Positions 6,749 through 15,694 of a DNA stretch of 34,779 nt are shown here, piece after piece. The notes beneath the pieces are model-generated. The model did no database searches, was not told the DNA's origin, and saw nothing but the letters and a program-made list of their open reading frames with translations. Both the position numbers and the translations under genes were made by a program. The stretch covers positions 1 through 34,779 of the forward strand of contig JAWXUD010000018.1 of the NCBI GenBank assembly GCA_044432945.1, read 5' to 3'. Numbering within the stretch: the stretch's first letter is position 1; each line of letters opens with the position of its first letter. The stretch comes from JAWXUD01 sp044432945 (GTDB taxonomy: Bacteria > Cyanobacteriota > Vampirovibrionia > Gastranaerophilales > Gastranaerophilaceae).

Positions 6749-9700
6749 ATGCAAATTACAAATTCATTACAATCGTTTACTTCTAAGAAAAATCAAAAAC
6801 CAAATTATTTATCTAGTGAGTCTTTAAATAACAAATCAGGATTTAGCCCTGTGATGCCGACAACAACTATTGAGAGCCAAAGCCCTATAGCAAAAGCTAA
6901 AAAATTCACACGAAATCTTATGGCCGCGACAATGTTAGCGTCTGCGACATTGACAGCACCTAGTTGTACAAAAGATATTGTTCAAAATAATACTGTAATA
7001 GTTGACTTAACAGAAACAAATGCTTTATTGCAAGAAATTGTTGATAATCAAGAACAGCAAAATGAGCAATTAGCTATAATTATTAAATATTTAGAGTCTA
7101 TTGATTCAAAAACACAAGAATTAATTGATTTATCATCAGATCTTCTTTCACAAGGTTTAAGTATTATCGAAATTTTGGGACAAATTTCTGATGGTCAATT
7201 GACAACTAATGACGCTTTAACTGATATTATTGATTTGTTAACGACTGCAAATGAAAATGATCAGGAGTTTTTAGATAAACTTGATGAAATCATTAGTGGT
7301 CAAGGTGAATCTTACGATATGCTTACTGAGATTTTGGAAGCTAATAACGAACAAAATGAAACATTATTAAACATCGCTCAAATTTTAGAGCTTATATATG
7401 CACTTGATCAAGATTCTTATTCAATGTTAGGCGAGTTCTACAATGATTATAAAGAAGGCAACCTTACTCTTACTGAATTGATAAGTAAAGTTCTAGCAGA
7501 AACGGTTGAATTGAATGAAGGTAATGATGATATTATTGATGCAATTAATGAACTAACTACTAAATTAGAGAAAGGCACAATAACTACTTCAGAGGCGTTG
7601 GCTGAAGTTATAGAATTGCTTGGTGGAATTAACGAAAATACTTTAGCAATACTTGAAGCAATTCAGAATTTATCTGATCAGATAGCTAGTTTACAGGATA
7701 TGTTGACAACAAGTGGACAAACAACTAATGAGTTGTTGGCAACAATTATTACTCAAAATGAAACAATTTCAGCACTTTTAACAGCTGGCAATTCTAATAC
7801 TGAAGATATTAGCGAGACTTTAGAATTAATCGCTAGTTATTTAGAAACATCAAATGCAAATGATGAGGAGTTTAAAGCTAAGCTTGATGAAATTATTAAT
7901 GGTCAAGGAACTTCAGCTGAAAAATTAGATGAAATTATTGCTACAAACACAGAGCAGAATGAAACATTATTAAATATTGCTCAGATTTTAGATGTCTTAG
8001 CAACTAATGATAGCAATACAGCAGAAATTTTAGAGAAATTCTATACTAAGTATATGGAAGGTAATATAACATTATCAGCACTTCTTTCTGAAATTTTAGA
8101 AGAAGTTAAAGAATCTAATGAAAGTGATGCTGATATTGTTGCTGCAATCGAAACTTTAACTGAGAAATTAGATTCAGGGATCGTTTCAAGTTCAGAGGCA
8201 ATGGCCGAACTTCTTGAGTTATTATCAAGTATCGATACTACTTTATCAAGTATCTTATCAGCAATTGACGGGCTTTCTGATCAACTTGATGAGTTGCAAG
8301 ATATGTTAAAAGATGGTGGAGAAAACACTACTGAATTATTAGAAACATTAATTTCGCAAAATGAAACAATGACGACTTTGTTATCAGCTGTAAGTTCGAA
8401 TACTGAAGATATTAACGAAACATTATTAGTTATGGTTGATTGTTTGAAAACATCAAATGCAAATGACGAGGAGTTTAAAGCTAAGCTTGATGAAATTATT
8501 AATGGTCAAGGTACTTCAGCTGAAAAATTAGATGAAATTATTGCTACAAACACAGAGCAGAATGAAACATTATTAAATATTGCTCAGATTTTAGATGTCT
8601 TAGCAACTAATGATAGCAATACGGCAGAAATTTTAGAGAAATTCTATACTAAGTATATGGAAGGTAATATAACATTATCAGCACTTCTTTCTGAAATTTT
8701 AGAAGAAGTTAAAGAATCTAATGAAAGTGATGCTGATGTAGTTTCGGCAATAAATACTTTAACAACAAAGTTAGAGGCTGGTTTGATAACTGCTTCTGAA
8801 GCAATGGAGGAGTTACTTGCTTTAGTTGAAAATATAGATGGCACTTTATCTGAAATCCTAAGTGCTATTACAGAGATTTCTAGTCAAATTGATGATTTGA
8901 ATGATTTGGTTAAAGAAGGTGGAGCATACGCTAATACAGTAATCAACAAATTGATAGAGCAAAATGAAGCTATTACAGAGTTGTTGCAAAATAACACTTC
9001 AGATGATGTGTCAGAAGTTCTTAATTCAATTGTGGAATATTTAGAAAAAGCTAATTCAAATGACGAAGCTTTCCTAGATAAACTTGATGAGATTATTGAA
9101 GGACAAGGCACTACTAATGACAAGTTAGATGATATCTTAGAAACAAATGAAGAACAAAACGAAACTCTAGCTTATATCGCATTGTTACTTGATTCAACAT
9201 CAGAACTTTTACCGTCAGCTTTGGAGGCATTGGACAATATTTATAACGAATTCGCAAATGGCAACATAACTCAAAATGAGTTATTAAGTGAAATGTTAGT
9301 TGAGTTGAAAGTTGCGAATGTAAACGATGAAACAATGATAGCTAAAATGGACGCATTGATGACTCAATTTAGTGCAGGTTCAATCACAGCAGCTGAGATG
9401 TTAGAAGAAATCATCGATTTATTAGGTGATATCAAAGATAATACAGCTGAAATTCTTAGTGAAGTTAAAAATCTTGCAAGCACAGTAACAGCTTTAGCTG
9501 AAAGCTTAACTGAAAGTCAACAAGAGATTATTGAAGGACTTGGTGATCTTAACTCAAATATTGGTTCTAAATTAGATACTATTTCAGATAAAATTGATAC
9601 ATCAAACGATAATTTAGTTAGTATCTTGAATAATACAAGTGCGATTTCTGCAACATTAGAAGAATTGGAAGAAAAAACTGTTTCTAAAGCTGAACTTGAG

Positions 9701-10543
9701 GAAATGTTAGGTGATTTATATGATGATGTTAGTGATAACTTGACATCTACTGGCGGATCATTCGATGTTTCAGATATCCAAGAAGCACTTGATGCATTAG
9801 TTGCTGGCATGACTACAACTAATTCTACATTATCATTAATGCAACAAACTCTTGAAAACTTAAATCTTGATGGAAATGCAGAAGCAATTGAAGCGTTAAC
9901 TCAGGCAGTGGCTGATGCTAATCTTCAAAATACAACTGATAATTCAGAAATTATATCTAGCTTGGCAACGATAATCGTTGGAATTAGTGATATGGACGGA
10001 GTTCTAGACGCACTTCTTGAATCTTCAGATGCTCTTTTAGCTGAACAACAAACAGCAAACGCTCAAGCAGTTGTTGATGCTGAAAAATTATATAATGCAT
10101 TACTTGATTTATCAGACAAAGTAGTTGATGCGGATACATTTAGTGCATATATGGAAAGTTTCCAAGATAGTTTTGCAGCATTAGAGTTGATTGAAACTGA
10201 ACAAGCGTTAATTCAACAAGCTATTAGTGATAAAATTGATGGTTTAGCAACTGAAGAAACTCTTAATGCATTTATGGAATCAGTTGACTTGTCAACAATT
10301 CATAGATATTTAGAAATTCAAAATACTCTTACTGAAAGTATCTACACATATTTAGCAAATTCTTCTTCATCAAGTAGCGGAACAAGTGTTGACTTTACTT
10401 CAATGGAAGCTTCAATTAATAACATATTAGATTATTTACAAAATAGTGATATGCCAACTGCAACTCAGTTGGAAGAACTTAATACACAATTAGAAGCAAT
10501 TCTAGCAGAGTTAGAAAGAGAATCTGTTTCAACAGATGTATAA
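6749..10543 (+). CDS. Long repetitive coiled-coil, lipoprotein-like surface protein
   Basis: 1264 residues from ATG 6749, chosen because GGAG (6736-6739) is well placed; the ATG at 6734 lacks a ribosome-binding site. After an unusually long polar N-terminus (~55 residues) comes a hydrophobic stretch, NLMAATMLASATLTAPSC (Cys73), a weak lipobox; membrane anchoring is therefore likely but not sure. The rest is Leu/Ile/Glu/Asn-rich alpha-helical sequence. A ~200-residue module recurs four times: NxNDxEFxxKLDEII.GQG, then EQNETLLNIAQIL, then a G(N)ITxSELL block; its NDxEF codons sit at about 7259, 7862, 8465 and 9062. Two copies are nearly identical at DNA level. The tail is Ser-rich. The look is of an elongated, possibly trimeric stalk or tape-measure-like adhesin. 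Function unknown. Confidence 0.7.
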   Translation: MQITNSLQSFTSKKNQKPNYLSSESLNNKSGFSPVMPTTTIESQSPIAKAKKFTRNLMAATMLASATLTAPSCTKDIVQNNTVIVDLTETNALLQEIVDNQEQQNEQLAIIIKYLESIDSKTQELIDLSSDLLSQGLSIIEILGQISDGQLTTNDALTDIIDLLTTANENDQEFLDKLDEIISGQGESYDMLTEILEANNEQNETLLNIAQILELIYALDQDSYSMLGEFYNDYKEGNLTLTELISKVLAETVELNEGNDDIIDAINELTTKLEKGTITTSEALAEVIELLGGINENTLAILEAIQNLSDQIASLQDMLTTSGQTTNELLATIITQNETISALLTAGNSNTEDISETLELIASYLETSNANDEEFKAKLDEIINGQGTSAEKLDEIIATNTEQNETLLNIAQILDVLATNDSNTAEILEKFYTKYMEGNITLSALLSEILEEVKESNESDADIVAAIETLTEKLDSGIVSSSEAMAELLELLSSIDTTLSSILSAIDGLSDQLDELQDMLKDGGENTTELLETLISQNETMTTLLSAVSSNTEDINETLLVMVDCLKTSNANDEEFKAKLDEIINGQGTSAEKLDEIIATNTEQNETLLNIAQILDVLATNDSNTAEILEKFYTKYMEGNITLSALLSEILEEVKESNESDADVVSAINTLTTKLEAGLITASEAMEELLALVENIDGTLSEILSAITEISSQIDDLNDLVKEGGAYANTVINKLIEQNEAITELLQNNTSDDVSEVLNSIVEYLEKANSNDEAFLDKLDEIIEGQGTTNDKLDDILETNEEQNETLAYIALLLDSTSELLPSALEALDNIYNEFANGNITQNELLSEMLVELKVANVNDETMIAKMDALMTQFSAGSITAAEMLEEIIDLLGDIKDNTAEILSEVKNLASTVTALAESLTESQQEIIEGLGDLNSNIGSKLDTISDKIDTSNDNLVSILNNTSAISATLEELEEKTVSKAELEEMLGDLYDDVSDNLTSTGGSFDVSDIQEALDALVAGMTTTNSTLSLMQQTLENLNLDGNAEAIEALTQAVADANLQNTTDNSEIISSLATIIVGISDMDGVLDALLESSDALLAEQQTANAQAVVDAEKLYNALLDLSDKVVDADTFSAYMESFQDSFAALELIETEQALIQQAISDKIDGLATEETLNAFMESVDLSTIHRYLEIQNTLTESIYTYLANSSSSSSGTSVDFTSMEASINNILDYLQNSDMPTATQLEELNTQLEAILAELERESVSTDV
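7848..8134 (+). repeat. 287-bp near-identical direct repeat, copy 1
   Basis: This stretch recurs 603 bp downstream (8451-8737) with three differences that I can see (GAT/GAC, GGA/GGT, ACA/ACG), all third-codon-position and silent, so 95 residues are identical. The 603-bp offset equals 201 codons, keeping frame. Confidence 0.9.
8451..8737 (+). repeat. 287-bp near-identical direct repeat, copy 2
   Basis: Partner of 7848-8134. Flanking DNA on both sides is clearly more diverged although the protein module continues, which suggests recent duplication or gene conversion limited to this block. Confidence 0.9.
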
Positions 10544-10566
10544 TTCAAATTATATAAAATAACATC

Positions 10567-10604
10567 AAAAGGCTGAAACTTTAGTTTCAGCCTTTTAGTT
10601 TTGT
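10567..10604. terminator. Bidirectional terminator between convergent genes
   Basis: A perfect 14-bp inverted repeat, 10567-10580 with 10583-10596 (AAAAGGCTGAAACT and its complement), is flanked by A-rich and T-rich tracts, so it reads as an intrinsic terminator both for the coiled-coil protein (plus) and for the LysM-like gene (minus). It lies 24 nt after the plus-strand stop. Confidence 0.85.
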
Positions 10605-10621
10605 CATTAATTATTAGTTAT

Positions 10622-12289
10622 TTACCATACAACTTCAAATTTTGTTTCTGGATTTGCTTTTTTAATTGTGTTGATAGTTGATTGTGCATCTGTTTCACTG
10701 CCTACTTTTCTTACAAAATTACCGAATGAAACAGTGTATTCAGTCGATGTACTAGTCGTAGTTTTGTCAGCTGGTTTGTTGACGGTGATTGTTCTTACCG
10801 AGCTTGGATCTGAATTAAGATTTTTAGCCTTACCTTCTGAATTATAATCATATGTGCCATATTTGGTTTCGATTTCTTGAGGGAAATATAATTTTTTTAC
10901 AAAATATCCATCTATAATATTTGCACCATCTTTAGGTGGGTGAAGTTTTTGTAATTCACGTACAATCGCCATAGTGTCATCATAATTTTTTGTACCATAT
11001 TTAGCTTGTGTTAAATTAAACCAGTTTTCACCTTTTTTAACAATATGTTCATTTTGCGAGATAGTAATTGTTGTTTCGATATCTTCTTTAGTTACTTCAA
11101 TTGTGCCTTTATTATCAACTGGAGCTGGGGTAACAATTGGAGTTTGTTTTTCTGGTTTTGTTTTTTTCTCTGGTTCAGGAGTTTTATTTGCTGGAGTTCT
11201 TCCATATGTTGATAAATTGTCACGTAATGCTCTTGCTTCATTCAGGTTCAAGTTTGAGCCACTACCGCCACCAGCTTTTTTAATATCATCTAATAATTGT
11301 TGATATTCAAATCCGTCTTTTGTATCGTAGTATCTTGCAATTTCTAGTGATAATTCACGTGCATCTTTATCTTTCATTACTGTTTTATTAGCGATTTTTG
11401 CTTCAAAATCAGCGAAAGTTTTGATATCTTCACGTTCCCTTTGTTGGAATAAATTATCTTCAGTTCTTAGAACTTGTTTAGTTACACTAAATGCAACGCC
11501 TGCTGCAGCTCCTGCTCCAGCTCCACGAGCGACTGCTCCTGCTGCAGCTGTTGCTGATTGAGTTGTTATATTAGTCACATCGCCAACGATAGTCGTGCTT
11601 GACTGTAATACATTTGTTGTTAGTCCTGCGTTTGTAGCAGCACCAACTCCACCGCCAATAGTTGCTGCACGAACGACTTTGCCAGCGTCAACTGCTGTTT
11701 CATAGTCTGCACCAATAACATCTCTGGTAATACGTCTTAGATCTCTGTTTTTAAGATCGGCTTCATACAATCCTGATTTAATTTCTTCACGTTCGCCAGG
11801 TTGTTTTCTACTATTTGAATATGTAACTTCGTTGTCGTCACCAATTTTGCCTTCATAGGCAGCTCTTACAGCTGTTATATCATAGTTTGCGTCTTCAAGT
11901 TTTTTTAAAGTCTTTTTGTTTAAATCTGTTGCACCTAAGCTTTCAGAAGTTTTATAGTCTTCCATTCTGTTTCCAGCAGCTTCACGTCTGTATGTTTCAT
12001 TAGATTCGATTTCAGCACCAACAATGTTTTTAGTTAATCTTTTTACGCCATTTTCGTTGTATTTTTTTGCTTCTTTATATTGCTTTTTGCTAATCCCACC
12101 ATTCTTATATTTAGCATTAAGTTCAGCCATTACATCTTTGCGGACTTCTTTTCTGCTGTCGCCATCAGATGATTTTGCTAATTTTGCCATCAATTCTCTT
12201 GCAGTTTGTTCGTCAGCATTTTTTTGTATTCTTTTTAAATCTCTTTTAGAATAAGTGCCGTTAGAACTTTCAATTCTCTTTACGCCCAT
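10622..12289 (-). CDS. LysM-like protein with glycine-zipper segment
   Basis: 555 residues; AAGGGG 6 nt before the ATG supports the start. No signal peptide. Residues 1-200 are charged and helical, with an internal repeat: VKRLTKNIVGAEIES (82-96) resembles LRRITRDVIGADYET (184-198). Residues ~203-268 are Gly/Ala-rich and hydrophobic (GGGVGAATNAG, AGAGAAAGVAF), a glycine-zipper or membrane-spanning type. A Pro/Lys linker (365-392) leads to a LysM-like motif, EHIVKKGENWFNLTQAKYG (414-432), with IIDGYFVKKLYFP closing the fold. The last ~40 residues (YTVSFGNFVRK..) could be a SPOR-like module. LysM and SPOR both bind peptidoglycan, so a cell-wall role is plausible, but how the N-terminal part reaches the periplasm is unclear. 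Confidence 0.6.
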   Translation of the reverse strand: MGVKRIESSNGTYSKRDLKRIQKNADEQTARELMAKLAKSSDGDSRKEVRKDVMAELNAKYKNGGISKKQYKEAKKYNENGVKRLTKNIVGAEIESNETYRREAAGNRMEDYKTSESLGATDLNKKTLKKLEDANYDITAVRAAYEGKIGDDNEVTYSNSRKQPGEREEIKSGLYEADLKNRDLRRITRDVIGADYETAVDAGKVVRAATIGGGVGAATNAGLTTNVLQSSTTIVGDVTNITTQSATAAAGAVARGAGAGAAAGVAFSVTKQVLRTEDNLFQQREREDIKTFADFEAKIANKTVMKDKDARELSLEIARYYDTKDGFEYQQLLDDIKKAGGGSGSNLNLNEARALRDNLSTYGRTPANKTPEPEKKTKPEKQTPIVTPAPVDNKGTIEVTKEDIETTITISQNEHIVKKGENWFNLTQAKYGTKNYDDTMAIVRELQKLHPPKDGANIIDGYFVKKLYFPQEIETKYGTYDYNSEGKAKNLNSDPSSVRTITVNKPADKTTTSTSTEYTVSFGNFVRKVGSETDAQSTINTIKKANPETKFEVVW

Positions 12290-12367
12290 GATTTTCCCCT
12301 TTATAATTTCCCCATCGTGTTATGTCTTTATAAAGTATTTTGGTTTTGAAAAATTGCGTAATTTATG

Positions 12368-12412
12368 TTAAAAAGCGATTTTGGCTTTTAAAAAAATAGC
12401 CAAAATCGCTTT
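12368..12412 (-). terminator. Rho-independent terminator of the autotransporter gene
   Basis: A perfect 15-bp stem (12398-12412 with 12372-12386; AAAGCGATTTTGGCT and its complement) with an 11-nt loop lies 32 nt after the minus-strand stop and ends in a short T-run on that strand. It separates the autotransporter from the LysM-like gene, so the latter should have its own promoter in 12290-12370. Confidence 0.8.
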
Positions 12413-12444
12413 ATTTATAACGCTTTTGAATGTGTTAAGTTTTG

Positions 12445-15400
12445 TTAAATATCACCTAAAGCCCAACGTAAGCCCATAGTTAATGCAACACCTGTACGAC
12501 CACCGTTTCTCATCATACACTGGAAAAATCCTGTAAATCTATCACCTACAAATTTTTGTAAACCGATACCATATTCGACAAATGGATCTATTGAAAGTTG
12601 AGAAAGAGCTACGTTATTAGCGTAGAATTGACCACCATTCATGATATTCCAGGTCATATTTGCTGCTAGATATGGCTGCCAACCATTTCCTAAATTTCCA
12701 ATAATTTTCAACCCAGGAATAATTTCAATTGCATGAAGCGGGTCTGATGTGACACTTAATCCAGAAGCATTCATATAATTGAAAGTGTTTACGAATGTAT
12801 ACGACATCATATAGCTAGGTTGTAAAATAAGTTTGTTATCAAGAAATGGGATATTGTAACCTGTTTTAACTGCCGCACCAGTCATTAATGTAGAGAAGTG
12901 TTCTCTACCAAATTCACTAGTTGCAGAAGCACTAGAAGCACCTACGTTAGCCGTAGCACCAGCCCAGAAGTTACCTTTATAAGCTGTTCCTACAAGACCT
13001 AATGTACCACCGTTTTGCCAAATGCCAACATCGTTATATGTCTGATGTGAACCGTGATAAGCTCCAAATATAGAATAATTGTAATCCCAGCCTTTATATT
13101 CCAAAAGTTCTGATTGGCTACCGATTAGAGTACCATATGAGATATTTGATACTTTAGGTCCATTATTTAATGGTACGCTTTCAAAGTTTGAAAATGGTCT
13201 AACATATACACCTTCTGCTTCATATGGGTTTGTGATACCTTCAAACGCAGCTGTTTGTTGAGATGCAGCTATTTTATTTCTTAATTTCATTGCCATTCGT
13301 TCTTCTGGAGTTAATAATGTTATCATATCCATATTTGCAAATGATTGTCTGTATAAATTTGTTTGCAACATATACGCCGCTTGAGAAGCTACAGAACCAA
13401 TCATCGCAGAATCTGAGAAACCTAATTGATTAAATACTAAATATTCACCGGCACTTAAATTAGAATTTATAGCATCTGCAAAAACTCCTGTTCCTGTGCT
13501 AGAAGCGTCATCTGAAATTACAGCAGCGTCATTAGATGAAGAGCTGTCTTCGCTAACGCTAATGTGTTCAACGCTATATTGATAAATCGGTCCGCTTATC
13601 GTAGTCGCAGTTGAAGCTAATTCTACGTTTCCGATTAATTCAGTTGCATCTGTGAATAAAATCGTGACATCGCTTGCACTTGTATCTGATACTGAATAAA
13701 GATTAGATATTGTTAATGTAGCATCATTTTCTACTTTGAAATTGTCATTAAAGTTAGATGATAGGATTGTATCCATCGATTGGTTTGCTATGTCTACATC
13801 AAGTGCAATATTTGTGTCACCTAATAATGAGAACGAACGTCCTGATAGGTCATTAACTGAATAATTGAGCATGTCAAGCGTCCCGCTATGTAAATAAAGT
13901 GAACTAGTATTTACTAAGCTTAAATCACTAGCAAAGCTTAACGTACCATCATATAATTTGATATTTGAATTTATGATTTGTGCCTCACTTCCAACTTTAA
14001 CTGTACCAGTGTAAGTGCCACTATTATCGTTCACGTTTACATCAGAATATAGTGTCGCATCGGCTGTATCTCCTGATGCATTTCCGAGAATATTAGAGTT
14101 GATTTCAATGGTCCCATTGCTTTCTGTTAATAAATTTAAAGTTGAGCTTGCACTTGATGTTCCATCAAGGCTAATAGAATCTGTTCCGTTTGATACACTA
14201 TCTGAGTTACCGATTATTGAAGAATTTCCACTAGTTGCTATGATGTTTGTTGTGGCACCTGCTGCGTTATAAATTGCACCACCATTGTTTAATGAAGCTG
14301 CTTTATTTCCTGTCATAGTTGAATCTGATATCGTAACAGTACCTGATGCGTTATAAAATGCACCACCAGTTGTTGCAGTGTTGTTAATAAAGTTTGAGTT
14401 GCTAACGCTGACCGTTCCGCCATTGTTGTAAATCGCACCACCGTTTACAGAACTGTTTGTATCAAAAGTAGAATTAGAGATGCTTAAATCAGCAGTTGAA
14501 TAACCTAGCACATTAATAGTATTAGTTATAGCTCCACCATTTGATGTTGAGGTATTAGTTGTAAAAGTAGTATCGTCTATGGTCATATCGCCACTGTTAT
14601 AAATCGCACCACCATAAGCAGCAGTGTTATTTACAAATGTTGAGTTGTCAGATATGCTTGTTACACCGTCTGAACCAGTGCTATATGAACGTCCACTGTT
14701 ATAAATCGCTCCACCACTTCCTCCATCTAGACCAGTATCTGTTTCACTACCTGAATAGTTGCCTTCAAATTTGCTATTGATGATTGTTAAATTATGTACT
14801 TCACTGTCAGTTGTTCCTGCGTTAGCAATTGCACCACCACCAGTTTTAGCACTATTGTAGTTAAAAGAGCTGTTTTCAATAGTTAAGTCAACAGTATTTG
14901 TTGAAGTATTTGCGTTAGCATTTGAGTTGTAAATCGCACCACCATATGTCACTGTAGCTTCATTTGATGTAAATGTCGAATCATAGATTTCCATCTGGTC
15001 ACTGTTGATAATTGCACCACCAGCATCTGATGAGTTTAATGTAAATGTAGAATTTTCGCTAATATTAACTTTACCTTTTTGGTTATAAATAGCACCACCA
15101 GAAACTCTAGCCTCATTGGAGTTAAATGTCGAATCACTTATTGTAACGCTACCATTGTTATTGTAAATAGCACCACCTTTGCCTGTGCTGTTAGATTCAC
15201 TATTACTATCTGCTATGTTGCTTGTAAATGTCGTATCATCAATTTTAAGTGTGCCTGTGTTATAAATTGCACCACCATTTTCAGTAACGTTACCGTTTTC
15301 AAAACCAGTATTGTTAATAGTTGCATCACCACTGTTGTTAATAATAAAGTTTGTTGAACTAGCTTCACTTCCGCCAGCAGTTACTGTATGACCATCACCA

Positions 15401-15585
15401 TTTATAGTTATAGTGTCGGTTATATCTGCGGCAGAACCATCAGTAGTCACATCACCTGTAAGTGTTACCGTATTTGTTTCTGCTTCAATTACTACATTTT
15501 CCCAAGATATTGCTGCAAATGCAGGATTGACTATCAGTGTTGTCGCTAGTATTACTGATAATATTATTTTATTGTGATTTTTCAT
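12445..15585 (-). CDS. Pmp-like autotransporter adhesin (beta-helix passenger plus beta-barrel)
   Basis: 1046 residues; AGGGAA precedes the ATG. A signal peptide ends at about Ala24 (..VNPAFA|AIS). The passenger (~60-480) carries about a dozen GGAIYN-type repeats (GGAIYN, GGAIIN, GGAFYN, GGAITN) interleaved with FxxN motifs (FTSN, FNSN, FVNN), the hallmark of polymorphic outer membrane (Pmp) beta-helix proteins best known from Chlamydia. A Ser/Asn-rich beta region follows to ~750. The C-terminal ~270 residues (YVRPFSNFESVP.. to the end) fit an autotransporter barrel with alternating aromatic strands, a GNGWQPYLAANMTW strand and a final LTMGLRWALGDI instead of the classic terminal Phe. It should pass the outer membrane by type V secretion and display the helix outside. 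The upstream neighbour on the same strand is a secreted TPR protein. Confidence 0.85.
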   Translation of the reverse strand: MKNHNKIILSVILATTLIVNPAFAAISWENVVIEAETNTVTLTGDVTTDGSAADITDTITINGDGHTVTAGGSEASSTNFIINNSGDATINNTGFENGNVTENGGAIYNTGTLKIDDTTFTSNIADSNSESNSTGKGGAIYNNNGSVTISDSTFNSNEARVSGGAIYNQKGKVNISENSTFTLNSSDAGGAIINSDQMEIYDSTFTSNEATVTYGGAIYNSNANANTSTNTVDLTIENSSFNYNSAKTGGGAIANAGTTDSEVHNLTIINSKFEGNYSGSETDTGLDGGSGGAIYNSGRSYSTGSDGVTSISDNSTFVNNTAAYGGAIYNSGDMTIDDTTFTTNTSTSNGGAITNTINVLGYSTADLSISNSTFDTNSSVNGGAIYNNGGTVSVSNSNFINNTATTGGAFYNASGTVTISDSTMTGNKAASLNNGGAIYNAAGATTNIIATSGNSSIIGNSDSVSNGTDSISLDGTSSASSTLNLLTESNGTIEINSNILGNASGDTADATLYSDVNVNDNSGTYTGTVKVGSEAQIINSNIKLYDGTLSFASDLSLVNTSSLYLHSGTLDMLNYSVNDLSGRSFSLLGDTNIALDVDIANQSMDTILSSNFNDNFKVENDATLTISNLYSVSDTSASDVTILFTDATELIGNVELASTATTISGPIYQYSVEHISVSEDSSSSNDAAVISDDASSTGTGVFADAINSNLSAGEYLVFNQLGFSDSAMIGSVASQAAYMLQTNLYRQSFANMDMITLLTPEERMAMKLRNKIAASQQTAAFEGITNPYEAEGVYVRPFSNFESVPLNNGPKVSNISYGTLIGSQSELLEYKGWDYNYSIFGAYHGSHQTYNDVGIWQNGGTLGLVGTAYKGNFWAGATANVGASSASATSEFGREHFSTLMTGAAVKTGYNIPFLDNKLILQPSYMMSYTFVNTFNYMNASGLSVTSDPLHAIEIIPGLKIIGNLGNGWQPYLAANMTWNIMNGGQFYANNVALSQLSIDPFVEYGIGLQKFVGDRFTGFFQCMMRNGGRTGVALTMGLRWALGDI

Positions 15586-15694
15586 AATTTCCCTATTTAT
15601 ATTCTTAATTCTTAATTATTCCAATATAGGTTGATTATCACACAAAAAGCTTATAAATCAAGTTATCTAAGATAAATTTACAATTCTTAAATCT
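15586..15694 (-). promoter_or_regulatory. Gap upstream of the autotransporter gene
   Basis: 109 AT-rich nt separate the TPR gene stop and the autotransporter start. The only clear element is the AGGGAA ribosome-binding site at 15588-15593 (minus strand). No convincing terminator or promoter pair could be fixed, so co-transcription with the TPR gene is possible. Confidence 0.3.

Noticed and set aside
7848..8737. Direct repeat considered as a mobile element or assembly artefact
   Set aside because: The repeat lies within one continuous frame, its offset is an exact codon multiple, and differences are silent, so it is a protein-module duplication. An assembly error cannot be excluded but is not indicated.
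9517..9810. Minus-strand ORFs within the coiled-coil gene
   Set aside because: Ser-rich reverse readings of Leu/Glu/Asn repeats; no ribosome-binding sites or recognisable features.
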